A DNA stretch of 64,000 bases. It comes from Bacteroidota bacterium (GTDB lineage: Bacteria > Bacteroidota > Bacteroidia > Chitinophagales > Chitinophagaceae). The position numbers and the translations under genes are program-made. Below are positions 1 through 8,330 of the stretch, piece after piece. Positions within the stretch are counted from its first letter, which is position 1. Every line of letters starts with the position of its first letter. The stretch lies in assembly GCA_020161435.1 (NCBI GenBank), contig JAIUNV010000003.1, positions 1-64,000 of the forward strand. Reading direction: 5' to 3'. Under the pieces are notes generated by a model that worked only from the letters and a program-made list of their open reading frames with translations, searched no databases and was not told the DNA's origin.

Positions 1-28
1 CTCTTTTTCATTTTTTGACAGTTTAAAA

Positions 29-541
29 TTAGACAGATACTCTAATTATTAACTGCCGAATTTTGGGTCCGCCTACAGAACAATAAGATTCAACTCTAGT
101 AAGGAAAGCTGATTTCGACTCCATGAAAAGTTGATACGATTTCGACTTTTCTCCCAACTTATAATATTTGTAAAGTTCTGAAAGAGATACAGAATACTCC
201 CCGCTATTTCTCCAAGGCGGACTGTAGACTAAAAAGTCGTAGAGTCGGAATCTGAACTTATTATCCTTAACATCAACTCTAATTGAAAATTTTAGATAAT
301 AAATAGCACTACCTGCAATACTTGGGGTGAGAACTTGTGATCCTTTACCTATGATGTAACCACTTTCCTTATCTGAGCTTTGAATGACTTCATTGCTACT
401 TTGAAATGAATTTGCAAACCAAAGTTTTATGTTGTCGAAGAGTTGGTTTTTAGTAACGCTATCAGCAGCAATAACTTCTTCATAAACTATGCTGCTGTCT
501 TGCAGAGGTAATTCTATTTGGGCAGCAGCAATTATAGACAC
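29..541 (-). CDS. DUF4468-type secreted protein, start region frame-disrupted
   Basis: Resembles the DUF4468 (TBP-like fold) family: an N-terminal stretch with KLWF..SF, a VIQ..DKESG.I.GKG segment, and an alternating beta-strand tail (YYLKFSIRVDVKDNKFRFRLYDF). The function of the family is unknown; members are exported in Bacteroidota. The open frame starts at GTG 541, but the codons just upstream read A-L-T-I-L-S-C-F, the hydrophobic core of a signal peptide ending in AAAQ. A GTG-AAA-A start at 573 would begin a normal MKK signal peptide if the run of five A (minus strand, 566-570) had one more base. Either the start is broken by a one-base deletion or there is a homopolymer sequencing error. 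The C-terminus ends inside the window. Confidence 0.75.
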   Translation of the reverse strand: MSIIAAAQIELPLQDSSIVYEEVIAADSVTKNQLFDNIKLWFANSFQSSNEVIQSSDKESGYIIGKGSQVLTPSIAGSAIYYLKFSIRVDVKDNKFRFRLYDFLVYSPPWRNSGEYSVSLSELYKYYKLGEKSKSYQLFMESKSAFLTRVESYCSVGGPKIRQLIIRVSV

Positions 542-650
542 AAAGCAGGATAGGATTGTTAGTGCTTTTTCACTGAGTAATATTTAATGAGTGTGAAGTT
601 GAACATTACAATTGGCTGATAAGCTATTATACCATTATTAAAACCCTAAG

Positions 651-1367
651 TTAGCTATGTTGACTTTTTAAAATGGAACAAATTCTTTCGTCTTTTGGTG
701 GAGTTAATTTTTTATGCCGAAGCAAAACTGTATATGTTTCACAAATTAATTTATTGAGATTTTCGAATAGATTGTCATCGTGATTTCTAAATGCTGGGTC
801 ATCATATATTTTTGCGAATACAGGCCAAATAATCTTTGAGTGAAACATTAGATATGCTCTTACAAGCAAATAGTTTCTAACACTCTCGTCACTCTCGGCA
901 AGCTCCTTTATAGTAGTTATATGTATCGAAAAAGTATGTGCTATGAAGTTCAATGAGTTTACCACATTATTTGGCGTATTAGTGTGTGACTCGTTCCATG
1001 AATAAAGAGCATTAATACCTTTTTTATCGTCAAATGACAAATCATTAATGTCGTTAATTATCTGAGTATACTGAAGGTCTAAATAACGAACTTTTGATTC
1101 AAACGCCTGTAATTGAATCTGTTTTTTTTGACTCAAATAAGTTTCATAAAGCAGGTAGATTGAGATTCCTGATAAAGCAATCCCCAACGTACCTCCCAAA
1201 TAGCTCCCAAAGTTTCCCCAATCACTATGATTTGATGAAAGCTTGAACGAATTGAATTTTGAAAAATAGGTAGCAACTAATAGAATAGATAAAAGCAGAA
1301 CTGTTATCAAGTAAATGTTTAAGCATTTGCTAGATTTCAAATTTATTCGACCTTGCTGCTTTGTCAT
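651..1367 (-). CDS. small two-TM membrane protein, possibly putAbiC-like
   Basis: 238 residues. Two hydrophobic segments at about residues 18-36 (LITVLLLSILLVATYF) and 56-75, separated by a short polar loop with WGNFGSYLGG, then a long cytoplasmic-looking helical region. The layout (two N-terminal TM helices, a W-x-x-F-G-x-x-x-G-G loop, then a coiled segment ending in a helical domain) recalls the 'putative phage abortive infection' (putAbiC) family, but the similarity is by eye only. The gene is AT-rich compared with the rest of the window and lies between the broken DUF4468 gene and a toxin-antitoxin pair, as expected of accessory DNA. The function is not established. Confidence 0.6.
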   Translation of the reverse strand: MTKQQGRINLKSSKCLNIYLITVLLLSILLVATYFSKFNSFKLSSNHSDWGNFGSYLGGTLGIALSGISIYLLYETYLSQKKQIQLQAFESKVRYLDLQYTQIINDINDLSFDDKKGINALYSWNESHTNTPNNVVNSLNFIAHTFSIHITTIKELAESDESVRNYLLVRAYLMFHSKIIWPVFAKIYDDPAFRNHDDNLFENLNKLICETYTVLLRHKKLTPPKDERICSILKSQHS

Positions 1368-1381
1368 GTAAATAAATTTTT

Positions 1382-1527
1382 AGAGTATAATAACCCGAAA
1401 AAATGAAATTAAGACCCTTGCACCAGAACGCCGATTGCAAATCGGCCGCAGAAACATCGACTTTGCAAATCTCGAAGAGCTCAGAATAAATATTGAAGAA
1501 CTTCACTCATCAATACGGCTGTATTAA
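1382..1527 (+). pseudogene. orphan coding tail without a start codon
   Basis: The + strand reads open from just after a TAG at about 1379-1381 to a TAA at 1525-1527 with no ATG. Its last 30 codons look protein-like (LAPERRLQIGRRNIDF..LEELR..IEELH). No family recognised. It could be the 3' remnant of a deleted gene at the junction between the AT-rich patch and the HigBA pair; the tail runs slightly into the 3' end of higA on the other strand. It could also be chance. Confidence 0.25.
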
Positions 1528-1866
1528 CACATCTGTTGGGATATGTAATTTTTCATGCAGTTGCCGAATCATTTCCAGCGATAGCTTCCGTTTTTTGTTC
1601 AGGATTTCGCTGGCCCTGCTTTTGAGTCCTACCACATTGGCAAGGTCAGCCTGATTATAGCCCAATTGCTCCATGCGAAATTTAATGGCCTCAATAGGGT
1701 CAGGAAATCCGATATCAACATGTTCATCCTCATATTTTTCAATCAGGATACTCAGCACTTCTAACTCATCACCTTCGGGAGTTCCTTTTTTAGCATCAAA
1801 CAGCACCTCCAGTCGTTCCATAGCTTGCTGATATTCTTTTTTTGTTTTGATAGGTTTTACTGTCAT
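1510..1866 (-). CDS. higA: HigA-type antitoxin (HTH XRE)
   Basis: 118 residues with a C-terminal XRE-type helix-turn-helix at about 60-115 (YNQADLANVVGLKSRASEILNKKRKLSLEMIRQL). The N-terminal part (KTKKEYQQAMERLEVLFDAKKGTPEGDELE.L) is characteristic of the long HigA subfamily that follows HigB. The protein should neutralise the adjacent toxin and repress the shared promoter through its HTH. It starts 3 bases after the toxin stop codon, so the two are cotranscribed in the toxin-first order typical of higBA. Confidence 0.9.
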   Translation of the reverse strand: MTVKPIKTKKEYQQAMERLEVLFDAKKGTPEGDELEVLSILIEKYEDEHVDIGFPDPIEAIKFRMEQLGYNQADLANVVGLKSRASEILNKKRKLSLEMIRQLHEKLHIPTDVLIQPY

Positions 1867-1869
1867 GGC

Positions 1870-2163
1870 TTAGATTTTAGAAGCGTCAATATTGTCGTAT
1901 TCGGCATGGGTTCCAATAAAGCGAATCCATACCATTTGATAATCATAATTGATTTTTACAATCAAGCGGTAATGGTTGCCTTTGATATTAAAAACAACCC
2001 TGTTACCTTCCAAAATGCTTGCCGACGGATACTCTCTTTTGATAAATGCCGGTGTCTTCCATGTGGCTTTGCTTGCTTCCTGATACCAAGCCTGTAACTG
2101 TTGCTGGCAGTCTGGATGCTTTTCCCAAAAGTCTCGTAATATTTTCTTCGCTATTACCCGCAA
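1870..2163 (-). CDS. higB: HigB-type mRNA interferase toxin
   Basis: 97 residues matching the HigB branch of the RelE superfamily: N-terminal MRVIAKKILRDFWEKHPDCQQQL, central NRVVFNIKGNHYRLIVKINYDYQMVWIRFIGTHAEYD. Family members cut mRNA on translating ribosomes. The start is a TTG at 2163, chosen because family members begin with this MRVI motif; no in-frame ATG gives a full-length toxin. First gene of a higBA operon, with antitoxin 3 bases downstream, and divergent from the DUF218 gene. Confidence 0.9.
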   Translation of the reverse strand: MRVIAKKILRDFWEKHPDCQQQLQAWYQEASKATWKTPAFIKREYPSASILEGNRVVFNIKGNHYRLIVKINYDYQMVWIRFIGTHAEYDNIDASKI

Positions 2164-2245
2164 GCTTTCCGTTTTGACAAATGTAGCAAAAGTTCCCGTA
2201 TTGGGAATTTTAATAGATGCATTACTTACGCGTTATTTTCGCCGC

Positions 2246-3007
2246 ATGTTTTTCACCTTCTCAAAAATCCTGTACTTCCTGCTGGTGCCTTATCATTGGG
2301 TGCTGCTGTTGTTGGCAGGCATGTGGCTGCTGCGCAAAACCGTTTGGAAAAAACGATTGGGTTGGGCAGCACTCATCATTACGTTGCTGGCCAGCAATCA
2401 ATGGTTGTACCAAACCGTGGCCTGGCACTGGCAACCCAAAGTGGAGCCACAAGTGCATCAGCGCAACTATCGCATGGGTATTTTACTGGGTGGCATGAGC
2501 TATGCCGATGATAGCCTGCAGCGGTATTTTGGCAGCACGGCCAGCCGTTTTATTCAGGCAGCCAGATTGTATCATACAGGCAAAGTGCAATACATTTTAC
2601 TAAGTGGCGGCGATGGCAGCTTGCAACAAAACCGCCCCGGCGAAGCCCCTTTTTTACGCAAGGAATTACGGGCCCTACAGGTACCCGATTCTGCCATTTT
2701 AGTAGAAGACAAAAGCCGCAACACCTACGAAAGTGCCGAAGCAGCAAAACCTTTTTTAGTCAGCAAACAAGTGCAGGATACCAGTATACTTATTACCTCT
2801 GCCATGCACATGCCACGGGCCTTGGGTTGTTTTGCAAAAGCCGGCATTCCGGTAAAAGCGCATGTGGCCGATTACATATTGGTACGCAACCAATCCAATT
2901 GGGAAACAGTGCTCGTTCCCGACCTTTCTTTACTCAGCCAATGGCAATACCTGCTGAAAGAAATAGTGGGCCTGCAGGTGTACCGCTGGACGGGGAAAGC
3001 TAGCTAA
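2246..3007 (+). CDS. YdcF/ElyC-like DUF218 membrane protein
   Basis: About 253 residues. Two N-terminal hydrophobic helices (FSKILYFLLVPYHWVLLLLAGMWLL and LGWAALIITLLASNQWLY) anchor a DUF218 domain showing GILLGGMS, LLSGGDGS, VEDKSRNTYESA and LITSAMHMPRAL. DUF218 proteins of the SanA/ElyC/YdcF group act around cell-envelope integrity; the reaction is unclear. The ATG at 2246 is preferred over an upstream TTG at 2174 because family members start with MFF-type residues directly before the first helix and a promoter-like TATTTTCG lies at 2234-2241. Confidence 0.85.
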   Translation: MFFTFSKILYFLLVPYHWVLLLLAGMWLLRKTVWKKRLGWAALIITLLASNQWLYQTVAWHWQPKVEPQVHQRNYRMGILLGGMSYADDSLQRYFGSTASRFIQAARLYHTGKVQYILLSGGDGSLQQNRPGEAPFLRKELRALQVPDSAILVEDKSRNTYESAEAAKPFLVSKQVQDTSILITSAMHMPRALGCFAKAGIPVKAHVADYILVRNQSNWETVLVPDLSLLSQWQYLLKEIVGLQVYRWTGKAS

Positions 3008-3080
3008 TTAGCTGATTAGCTAATTAGCCAATGTGCTAATGAAAAGGCAATAGGAAATAAGAAATAAAGAAGTAGGGAAA
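3001..3080. repeat. TAGCTAATTAGC tandem plus AAATAAGAAATAA motif
   Basis: The stop region of the DUF218 gene runs into two copies of the self-complementary GCTAATTAGC separated by TGATTA, then ATTAGCCAATGTGCTAATG, then an A-rich stretch with GGAAATAAGAAATAAAG. The A-rich part recurs at about 25552, 37155 and 51563, always between genes. No coding potential is seen. Confidence 0.7.
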
Positions 3081-3091
3081 GCAATTACGAG

Positions 3092-3195
3092 GCTGTTCAA
3101 CTCGTGAACCTATCGAACACTGGAACGCTCCAACTCTGGAACTTGTGAACTCTGGAACTTTCCAACCTTCCAACTTACGAACCAACCAACCATCC
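3092..3195. repeat. GGAACTTGTGAAC-type intergenic simple repeat
   Basis: Low-complexity stretch built from variations of GGAAC and GTGAAC (ACTCGTGAACC, ACTGGAACGCTCC, TCTGGAACTTGTGAAC, TCTGGAACTTTCC), then AACC-rich DNA. The same wording is found at 25650-25690 and 51630-51690. It lies in the 5' region of metZ and produces a false N-terminal extension of that frame. Confidence 0.75.
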
Positions 3196-3234
3196 CACTT
3201 ACCTTCGCATCCGCCATCAACAAAAACAAGCATC

Positions 3235-4401
3235 ATGCATCCGCAAACAAAAGCCATCCGCATTCAAAACCCGCTGACAGATGAAATGGAACACAGCACT
3301 CCGCTGTTCCTCACCAGTAGCTTTCAGTTTGATACGGCGGAAGACATGCAGGGTGCATTTGAAGAAAAAAACGACCACAATATTTACAGCCGTTTTATCA
3401 ACCCCACAGTACGTGAGTTTATTGATAAAGTGTGTGCCCTTGAAGGGGCAGAAGACGGCTTCGCCACAGCTACCGGTATGGCCGCCATCTTTGGCACATT
3501 CATGACTTTTTTGAGCAGCGGCGATCACATTGTGAGCAGCCCGGCTGTTTTTGGCAGCACCCATACCATCCTTACCAAATACATGGGGCGCTGGGGCATA
3601 CAGTACAGCTACGCCGATTTCAGCAGCAAAGAAGCAGTAGCGGCAGCCATTAAGCCCAACACCAAAATGATGTACCTCGAAACGCCCACCAACCCCGGCC
3701 TTGACGTGTACGATTTGGAATGGATTGGTGCTTTGTGCAAACAGCATAACATTATGCTCGTGGTAGACAACTGCTTTGCTACTCCGCTGTTGCAAACGCC
3801 CATTCAGTATGGTGCCGATTTGGTGATTCACTCTGCTACCAAATGGATGGACGGACAAGGCCGTGTGCTCGGCGGCATTGTAGTGGGCAAAAAAGAACTG
3901 GTGCGGGAAGTGTATTTGTTTTGCCGCCAAACCGGCCCCAGCATGTCGCCGTTTAATGCATGGATACTGAGCAAAAGTTTGGAAACGCTGGATGTACGCA
4001 TGCAGCGCCATTGCGACAATGCCGAAATACTAGCCGCTAAGCTGGAACAACATCCTGCCATCAACTGGGTAAAATATCCAACGCTGCCCAGCCATCCGCA
4101 TTATGCCATTGCCAAAAAACAAATGTGCCGCGGCGGTGGTATTGTGGTGTTTGAGTTGAAAGGCGGACTGGAAGCCGGTATTCAATTCATGAACCATTTG
4201 CAATTGCTTACCCTCACCAGCAACCTCGGCGATACCCGCAGCATTGCCAGCCATCCGGCCAGCACTACTCACAGCAAACTCACCGAGGATGAACGCCTGT
4301 CAGTGGGCATTAGCAAAGGGCTCATCCGCATCAGCGTTGGTCTGGAGCACATCGATGATATTCTGGGCGACATTGTACAATCGCTGGATAAACTTGCGTA
4401 A
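3235..4401 (+). CDS. metZ: O-succinylhomoserine sulfhydrylase-type Cys/Met metabolism PLP enzyme
   Basis: 388 residues of the Cys/Met metabolism PLP-dependent family. The Schiff-base lysine is K203 in HSATKWMDGQGR, with the PLP-nitrogen aspartate at D178 (VVDNCFATP) and the phosphate-site SRFINPT near 52-58. The closing SNLGDTRSIASHPASTTHS is typical of the family. The probable reaction is direct sulfhydrylation of an activated homoserine to homocysteine in methionine synthesis; cystathionine gamma-synthase is the main alternative. The frame is open from 3145, but those residues encode the simple repeat, so ATG 3235 (MHPQTKAIR) is used. No methionine-pathway neighbour is adjacent. Confidence 0.88.
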   Translation: MHPQTKAIRIQNPLTDEMEHSTPLFLTSSFQFDTAEDMQGAFEEKNDHNIYSRFINPTVREFIDKVCALEGAEDGFATATGMAAIFGTFMTFLSSGDHIVSSPAVFGSTHTILTKYMGRWGIQYSYADFSSKEAVAAAIKPNTKMMYLETPTNPGLDVYDLEWIGALCKQHNIMLVVDNCFATPLLQTPIQYGADLVIHSATKWMDGQGRVLGGIVVGKKELVREVYLFCRQTGPSMSPFNAWILSKSLETLDVRMQRHCDNAEILAAKLEQHPAINWVKYPTLPSHPHYAIAKKQMCRGGGIVVFELKGGLEAGIQFMNHLQLLTLTSNLGDTRSIASHPASTTHSKLTEDERLSVGISKGLIRISVGLEHIDDILGDIVQSLDKLA

Positions 4402-4468
4402 ACTTTGGAGTGAATTACCCAACATCTTCCTAAAAAAGGAATGAAAACACCCATTGAGTAAGCATTGC

Positions 4469-4500
4469 TTGGTGGTTTGGTAAAAGCCTGCCTACTTTTG
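4469..4500 (+). promoter_or_regulatory. Bacteroidota promoter, TTG-21-TACTTTTG
   Basis: TTG at 4469-4471 and a perfect TAnnTTTG box (TACTTTTG) at 4493-4500 with 21 bases between them. The box ends 5 bases before the TTG start codon at 4506, so the mRNA of the next gene would have almost no leader. Confidence 0.7.
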
Positions 4501-4505
4501 CGCTG

Positions 4506-4895
4506 TTGAAAAAGCTACTCACCATATTGCTCCTGAGTTTGTACGGACTGTCGGTTTCCGGCATGTCGGTACACCTGCATTATTGCTGTGGCAAAGTAGC
4601 GGGTATGTCTATCGGTTACGAAAAGCAAACCGAAAAAGGCTGCAAGCATGGCATGAAAAAAACCATGCCCGGCTGCTGTATCGACGATCAAATCAATATC
4701 GATACAGACGACAATCAAGGCTCGGCGCATACCGTAGCCGTGCCCGAAGTACCGGTAGCTTTGCTGCAACACAGCTTTGCTACTATTACCGTTCCGGTGT
4801 ACAATAGCAACAGTACAACCAACGCTGCTATTCGAGGTTCGCCTCCATTACACACAGTGCCGCTTTATCTGGCCAACTGTGTTTTCAGAAATTAA
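4506..4895 (+). CDS. HYC_CC_PP family secreted protein
   Basis: 129 residues: signal peptide (KKLLTILLLSLYGLSVSG), then HLHYCCGK, a GCK..MPGCC cluster, and RGSPPL near the C-terminus. These are the spaced motifs that give the HYC_CC_PP family its name. The Cys/His pairs suggest metal binding at the envelope, which is inference. The next gene is a TonB receptor with a heavy-metal domain, only 75 bases away, so a shared role in metal handling is likely. The start is a TTG (TTG AAA AAG), chosen because it gives a complete signal peptide. Confidence 0.85.
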   Translation: MKKLLTILLLSLYGLSVSGMSVHLHYCCGKVAGMSIGYEKQTEKGCKHGMKKTMPGCCIDDQINIDTDDNQGSAHTVAVPEVPVALLQHSFATITVPVYNSNSTTNAAIRGSPPLHTVPLYLANCVFRN

Positions 4896-4970
4896 TACTT
4901 GTTCATGATGCCAACCGCTCTCCCATTGGAGCAGCGGGTATTTCTATTGTTCATCATTGAACCAAGTATT

Positions 4971-7523
4971 ATGAAAACACAAACTTATTTCCGTTATATT
5001 TTTTCTGTTGTATTAGTGCTGTTTTTTGTCGGCAAAAGCCTGGCACAAACTGCAGACACTACTGTTAATATTACCGTGCAAGGTCTTTGTGTAATGTGTA
5101 AAGACCGCATTGAGAAAGCCGCCAAAGGCAAGGGTGTTAGCCTCGCCGAGTGGAGTGCCGAAACAAAACAGTTGAAACTCACTTTCAACCCCAAGAGCAC
5201 CACGCTGGATAAAATTGAAAATCGCATTGTTGCCGTGGGCCACGACATAGGCGAAAAGAAAGCCAACAACGCAGTGTACGAAGATTTGCCAGCCTGCTGC
5301 CACTACCGCGATGGCAGCGGAGAAGCTTTGATGAATGGCACTGGCAATGGTCCACTCATACAAGGTGTGGTACTGGAAGAGAATGACAAAGGCGCTTTCA
5401 AACCTTTGCAAGGCGCATCTGTGCTTTGGCTCGGTACCACACAAGGTACAGTTACGAATGAGCAGGGCGTTTTTTCTATTCATCAACTCAGCGGTGCCGA
5501 CCAAATTGTAATCAGTTATACCGGTTTCAAATCAGACACCATTACCATTAATCCGCAAGAAGCCGTGATGGTTGTAATGGCCAAGAATGGTACACTGCAA
5601 GAGGTGAAAGTAACTGCCCGCCAGCGGTCGTTGTACATCAGCACCACCAATGCTTTTCGTACACAGGTAATGACGGAAAAAGAACTATACAAAGCAGCCT
5701 GTTGCAACCTCAGCGAAAGCTTTGAAACCAACCCTTCAGTGGATGTTTCTTTTACCGATGCGGTAACGGGCAACAAGCAAATACAACTACTTGGCTTGAG
5801 TGGCAACTACACACAGCTTACGGTCGAAAACCTGCCCGGGCCAAGAGGTTTGGCAACACCCATGGGCCTCAATTACATACCCGGCACATGGGTAGAAAGC
5901 ATTCAGCTTACAAAGGGTGCAGGCAGTGTGGTCAATGGTTTTGAAAGCATTGCCGGACAGATAAATGTGGAAATGAAAAAGCCCGAAACGGCAGAAAAAC
6001 TGTATGCCAATGTGTATGTAAACAGCATGGGCAAAACAGACATCAACCTGAACCTGGCACAAAAAGTGGGCAAGCAATGGAACACCGAATTGTTGCTGCA
6101 CGATGCCTTCTTGTACAATAACATGGACTTCAATAAAGACATGTATCGTGACTTACCTACGGGCAATTTATTTACCGCACTCAACCGCTGGAAATACGAA
6201 GGCACCAATGGCTGGATGACACAGTTTGGTGCCAAAGTACTTACTGATAGAAAAGTAGGCGGCGACATGGATTTCAAAGCCAATCCGCACAGGGGTTCTA
6301 CCCACATGTATGGTTTGGGTTTTAATACCGACCGCTACGAAGGCTTTGCTAAAATCGGCTATGTATTTCCGGAGAAAAAATACCAAAGCATTGGCTTGCA
6401 ACTCTCAGGCTTCGACCACAAACAGGATAGCTACTTTGGCACTACCACCTACAATGCCAAACAGCAAAACTTTTATGCTAACCTCATCTATCAGTCTATC
6501 ATCAACAACACCAATCATAAGTTTAGAACTGGCCTGAGTTATGTGCAAGACAAGTACCATGAAACCCTGAATGCGCAACACTTTCAGCGGACAGAAGCGG
6601 TGCCCGGCGCCTTCTTCGAATACACGTATGAATACCTCACCAAGTTTAGTGTGGTAGCCGGCATTCGTGCCGACCACAACAGTTTGTTTGGTTGGTTTGC
6701 CACGCCTCGTTTACACTTGCGTTATCAACCACTCCGCAACACAACGGTTCGGCTGAGTGTTGGTCGTGGCCAGCGTACCGCCAACATTATTGCAGAAAAT
6801 ACGGCTGTATTGGTAAGTGCCCGCCAGTTTGAAATACTGGGTACACAAAACGGTAAAGCCTACGGCCTCAACCCTGAAGTGGCCTGGAACAAAGGCATCA
6901 GCATTGATCAGAAGTTCAAACTGTTTAGCCGCGATGCTTCATTGGGTATCGATTTCTTCCGCAACGATTTTACCCAACAGGTAGTAGTAGACATGGAAGA
7001 CCCACGCAAAACAAGCTTCTACAATCTGGATGGAAAATCTTACTCCAACAGCTTTCAAACAGAGTTGAATTTTTCGCCCTTGTACAAGTTTGACGTAAGA
7101 TTGGCCTACCGTTTGTTTGATGTAAAAAGTACCTATGTTGGCAAGCTGCTCGAAAAGCCATTGCTGAGCCGCCACCGTGCATTTGCCAATCTGGCGTATG
7201 AAAAAAATGGCTGGAAATTTGACTTTACCATCAACTACAACAGCAGCAAACGCATTCCTTCTACCGCCAGTAACCCAAGCGCATTGGTGCAACCTACTCA
7301 GTCGCCAGATTATGTGCTGATGAATGCGCAAATCAGCAAAACACTGTCGGGTAAAAAACCATTGGAAATTTACCTTGGCGGCGAAAATCTGGGCAACTAT
7401 TTTCAGCAGAATGCCATTGTCGACCCCATGAATCCGTTTGGCAGCTACTTCGATGCTTCGCTGATTTGGGGCCCAATCACCGGCCGCATGATTTACGCAG
7501 GTTTCCGTTTCAAAATCAAGTAA
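4971..7523 (+). CDS. TonB-dependent receptor with N-terminal heavy-metal-associated domain
   Basis: 850 residues from ATG 4971. Order: signal peptide (residues 1-25, ending SLAQ); an HMA-like domain at about 28-95 with a CxxC (GLCVMCKDR) and GHDIG; a linker with a CCH motif (LPACCHYRD); a carboxypeptidase-like regulatory domain at about 120-205; a plug at about 225-325 (LLGLSGNYTQLTVENLPGPRGL, GAGSVVNGFESIAGQINVE); and a beta-barrel ending in an aromatic GFRFKIK. It should import a metal or metal complex across the outer membrane with TonB energy. The HMA domain and the upstream HYC_CC_PP protein point to copper or a related soft metal, an inference. The frame is open from 4899, but ATG 4971 precedes the signal peptide. 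Confidence 0.9.
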   Translation: MKTQTYFRYIFSVVLVLFFVGKSLAQTADTTVNITVQGLCVMCKDRIEKAAKGKGVSLAEWSAETKQLKLTFNPKSTTLDKIENRIVAVGHDIGEKKANNAVYEDLPACCHYRDGSGEALMNGTGNGPLIQGVVLEENDKGAFKPLQGASVLWLGTTQGTVTNEQGVFSIHQLSGADQIVISYTGFKSDTITINPQEAVMVVMAKNGTLQEVKVTARQRSLYISTTNAFRTQVMTEKELYKAACCNLSESFETNPSVDVSFTDAVTGNKQIQLLGLSGNYTQLTVENLPGPRGLATPMGLNYIPGTWVESIQLTKGAGSVVNGFESIAGQINVEMKKPETAEKLYANVYVNSMGKTDINLNLAQKVGKQWNTELLLHDAFLYNNMDFNKDMYRDLPTGNLFTALNRWKYEGTNGWMTQFGAKVLTDRKVGGDMDFKANPHRGSTHMYGLGFNTDRYEGFAKIGYVFPEKKYQSIGLQLSGFDHKQDSYFGTTTYNAKQQNFYANLIYQSIINNTNHKFRTGLSYVQDKYHETLNAQHFQRTEAVPGAFFEYTYEYLTKFSVVAGIRADHNSLFGWFATPRLHLRYQPLRNTTVRLSVGRGQRTANIIAENTAVLVSARQFEILGTQNGKAYGLNPEVAWNKGISIDQKFKLFSRDASLGIDFFRNDFTQQVVVDMEDPRKTSFYNLDGKSYSNSFQTELNFSPLYKFDVRLAYRLFDVKSTYVGKLLEKPLLSRHRAFANLAYEKNGWKFDFTINYNSSKRIPSTASNPSALVQPTQSPDYVLMNAQISKTLSGKKPLEIYLGGENLGNYFQQNAIVDPMNPFGSYFDASLIWGPITGRMIYAGFRFKIK

Positions 7524-7552
7524 GCTTTTTTTTGCAGCATCCCTTTTAGTAT

Positions 7553-7584
7553 GCATCGCATGTTTTCACAAAAACATGCGATGC
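7553..7584 (+). terminator. hairpin after the HMA-receptor gene
   Basis: A perfect 14-bp stem, GCATCGCATGTTTT (7553-7566) with AAAACATGCGATGC (7571-7584), and a CACA loop. It begins 30 bases after the stop and is followed by AATTATTTTCTC. Confidence 0.8.
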
Positions 7585-7696
7585 AATTATTTTCTCTCAC
7601 AACAAGATACCCTGCTAACGGTATTCAATGGTAACTGGCAATGTTATACATTAATGAAGTAGTTTTCTTGTATTCATTTCCAAAATTTCTCTTACA

Positions 7697-8299
7697 ATGA
7701 GATTGAATATTCAAAGCAATAGCCCGTTGAAACCTGGCCAATTGAATGGCGCAAACTTGGGTGTTTACAACAGCATTGTCGGACTGCTGCTTAGTTGTTT
7801 GCTGCTGTTGGCCACAACCACAAGCCAGGCACAAACCCACCCGTTTGTAGGCTCTTATACCGTTATAATACAGTTGAAAGAAAGCCGTTTGCCCGCCAAT
7901 AGCCATTTGGAACTAAGGGAGCTTTCAGTAGTATCCGATTCCTGCCGTTTTGAAACTTCACCAATACAAATACGTTTTCAAACTCCAGCCGACGTGCTCA
8001 TTCAAAACCGTTACCAAAACGCCACCTGGACCCGCCAGGCAAAAGAATATGCAAAAAAAGCAGACTTCATGAAAAAAGGATACCTCGCTGTGGTACTCAA
8101 CCAATCGGAAAGATATTGTATGATACCCCGAAACAATGATTACCTGTTTACGCCAAGAAGTTTTTACATAGTAATGGTAACTGGCGACACAGCTACAACC
8201 CTTGCGAAAGTACCTGCAGCAGAAGTGTTTTCGCTGAGCACTTTTCGAGGCCGATGGAATGAAATTAAGGCGATTCCATTGCAGCTTTCTCAGCATTAG
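7697..8299 (+). CDS. secreted hypothetical protein
   Basis: 200 residues. A hydrophobic segment (IVGLLLSCLLLLATTTSQAQ, about 27-46) looks like a signal peptide with an unusually long N-region; ATG 7697 is the only start giving it. The mature part has mixed beta content and no motif I recognise. It ends 31 bases from the convergent glucosidase gene. Confidence 0.65.
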   Translation: MRLNIQSNSPLKPGQLNGANLGVYNSIVGLLLSCLLLLATTTSQAQTHPFVGSYTVIIQLKESRLPANSHLELRELSVVSDSCRFETSPIQIRFQTPADVLIQNRYQNATWTRQAKEYAKKADFMKKGYLAVVLNQSERYCMIPRNNDYLFTPRSFYIVMVTGDTATTLAKVPAAEVFSLSTFRGRWNEIKAIPLQLSQH

Positions 8300-8330
8300 C
8301 TCAACCTATGTTCATTAAAAAATTGTTTTG

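Noticed and set aside
3145..3234. N-terminal extension of metZ
   Set aside because: It encodes the intergenic GGAACTTGTGAAC repeat; the family starts at ATG 3235.
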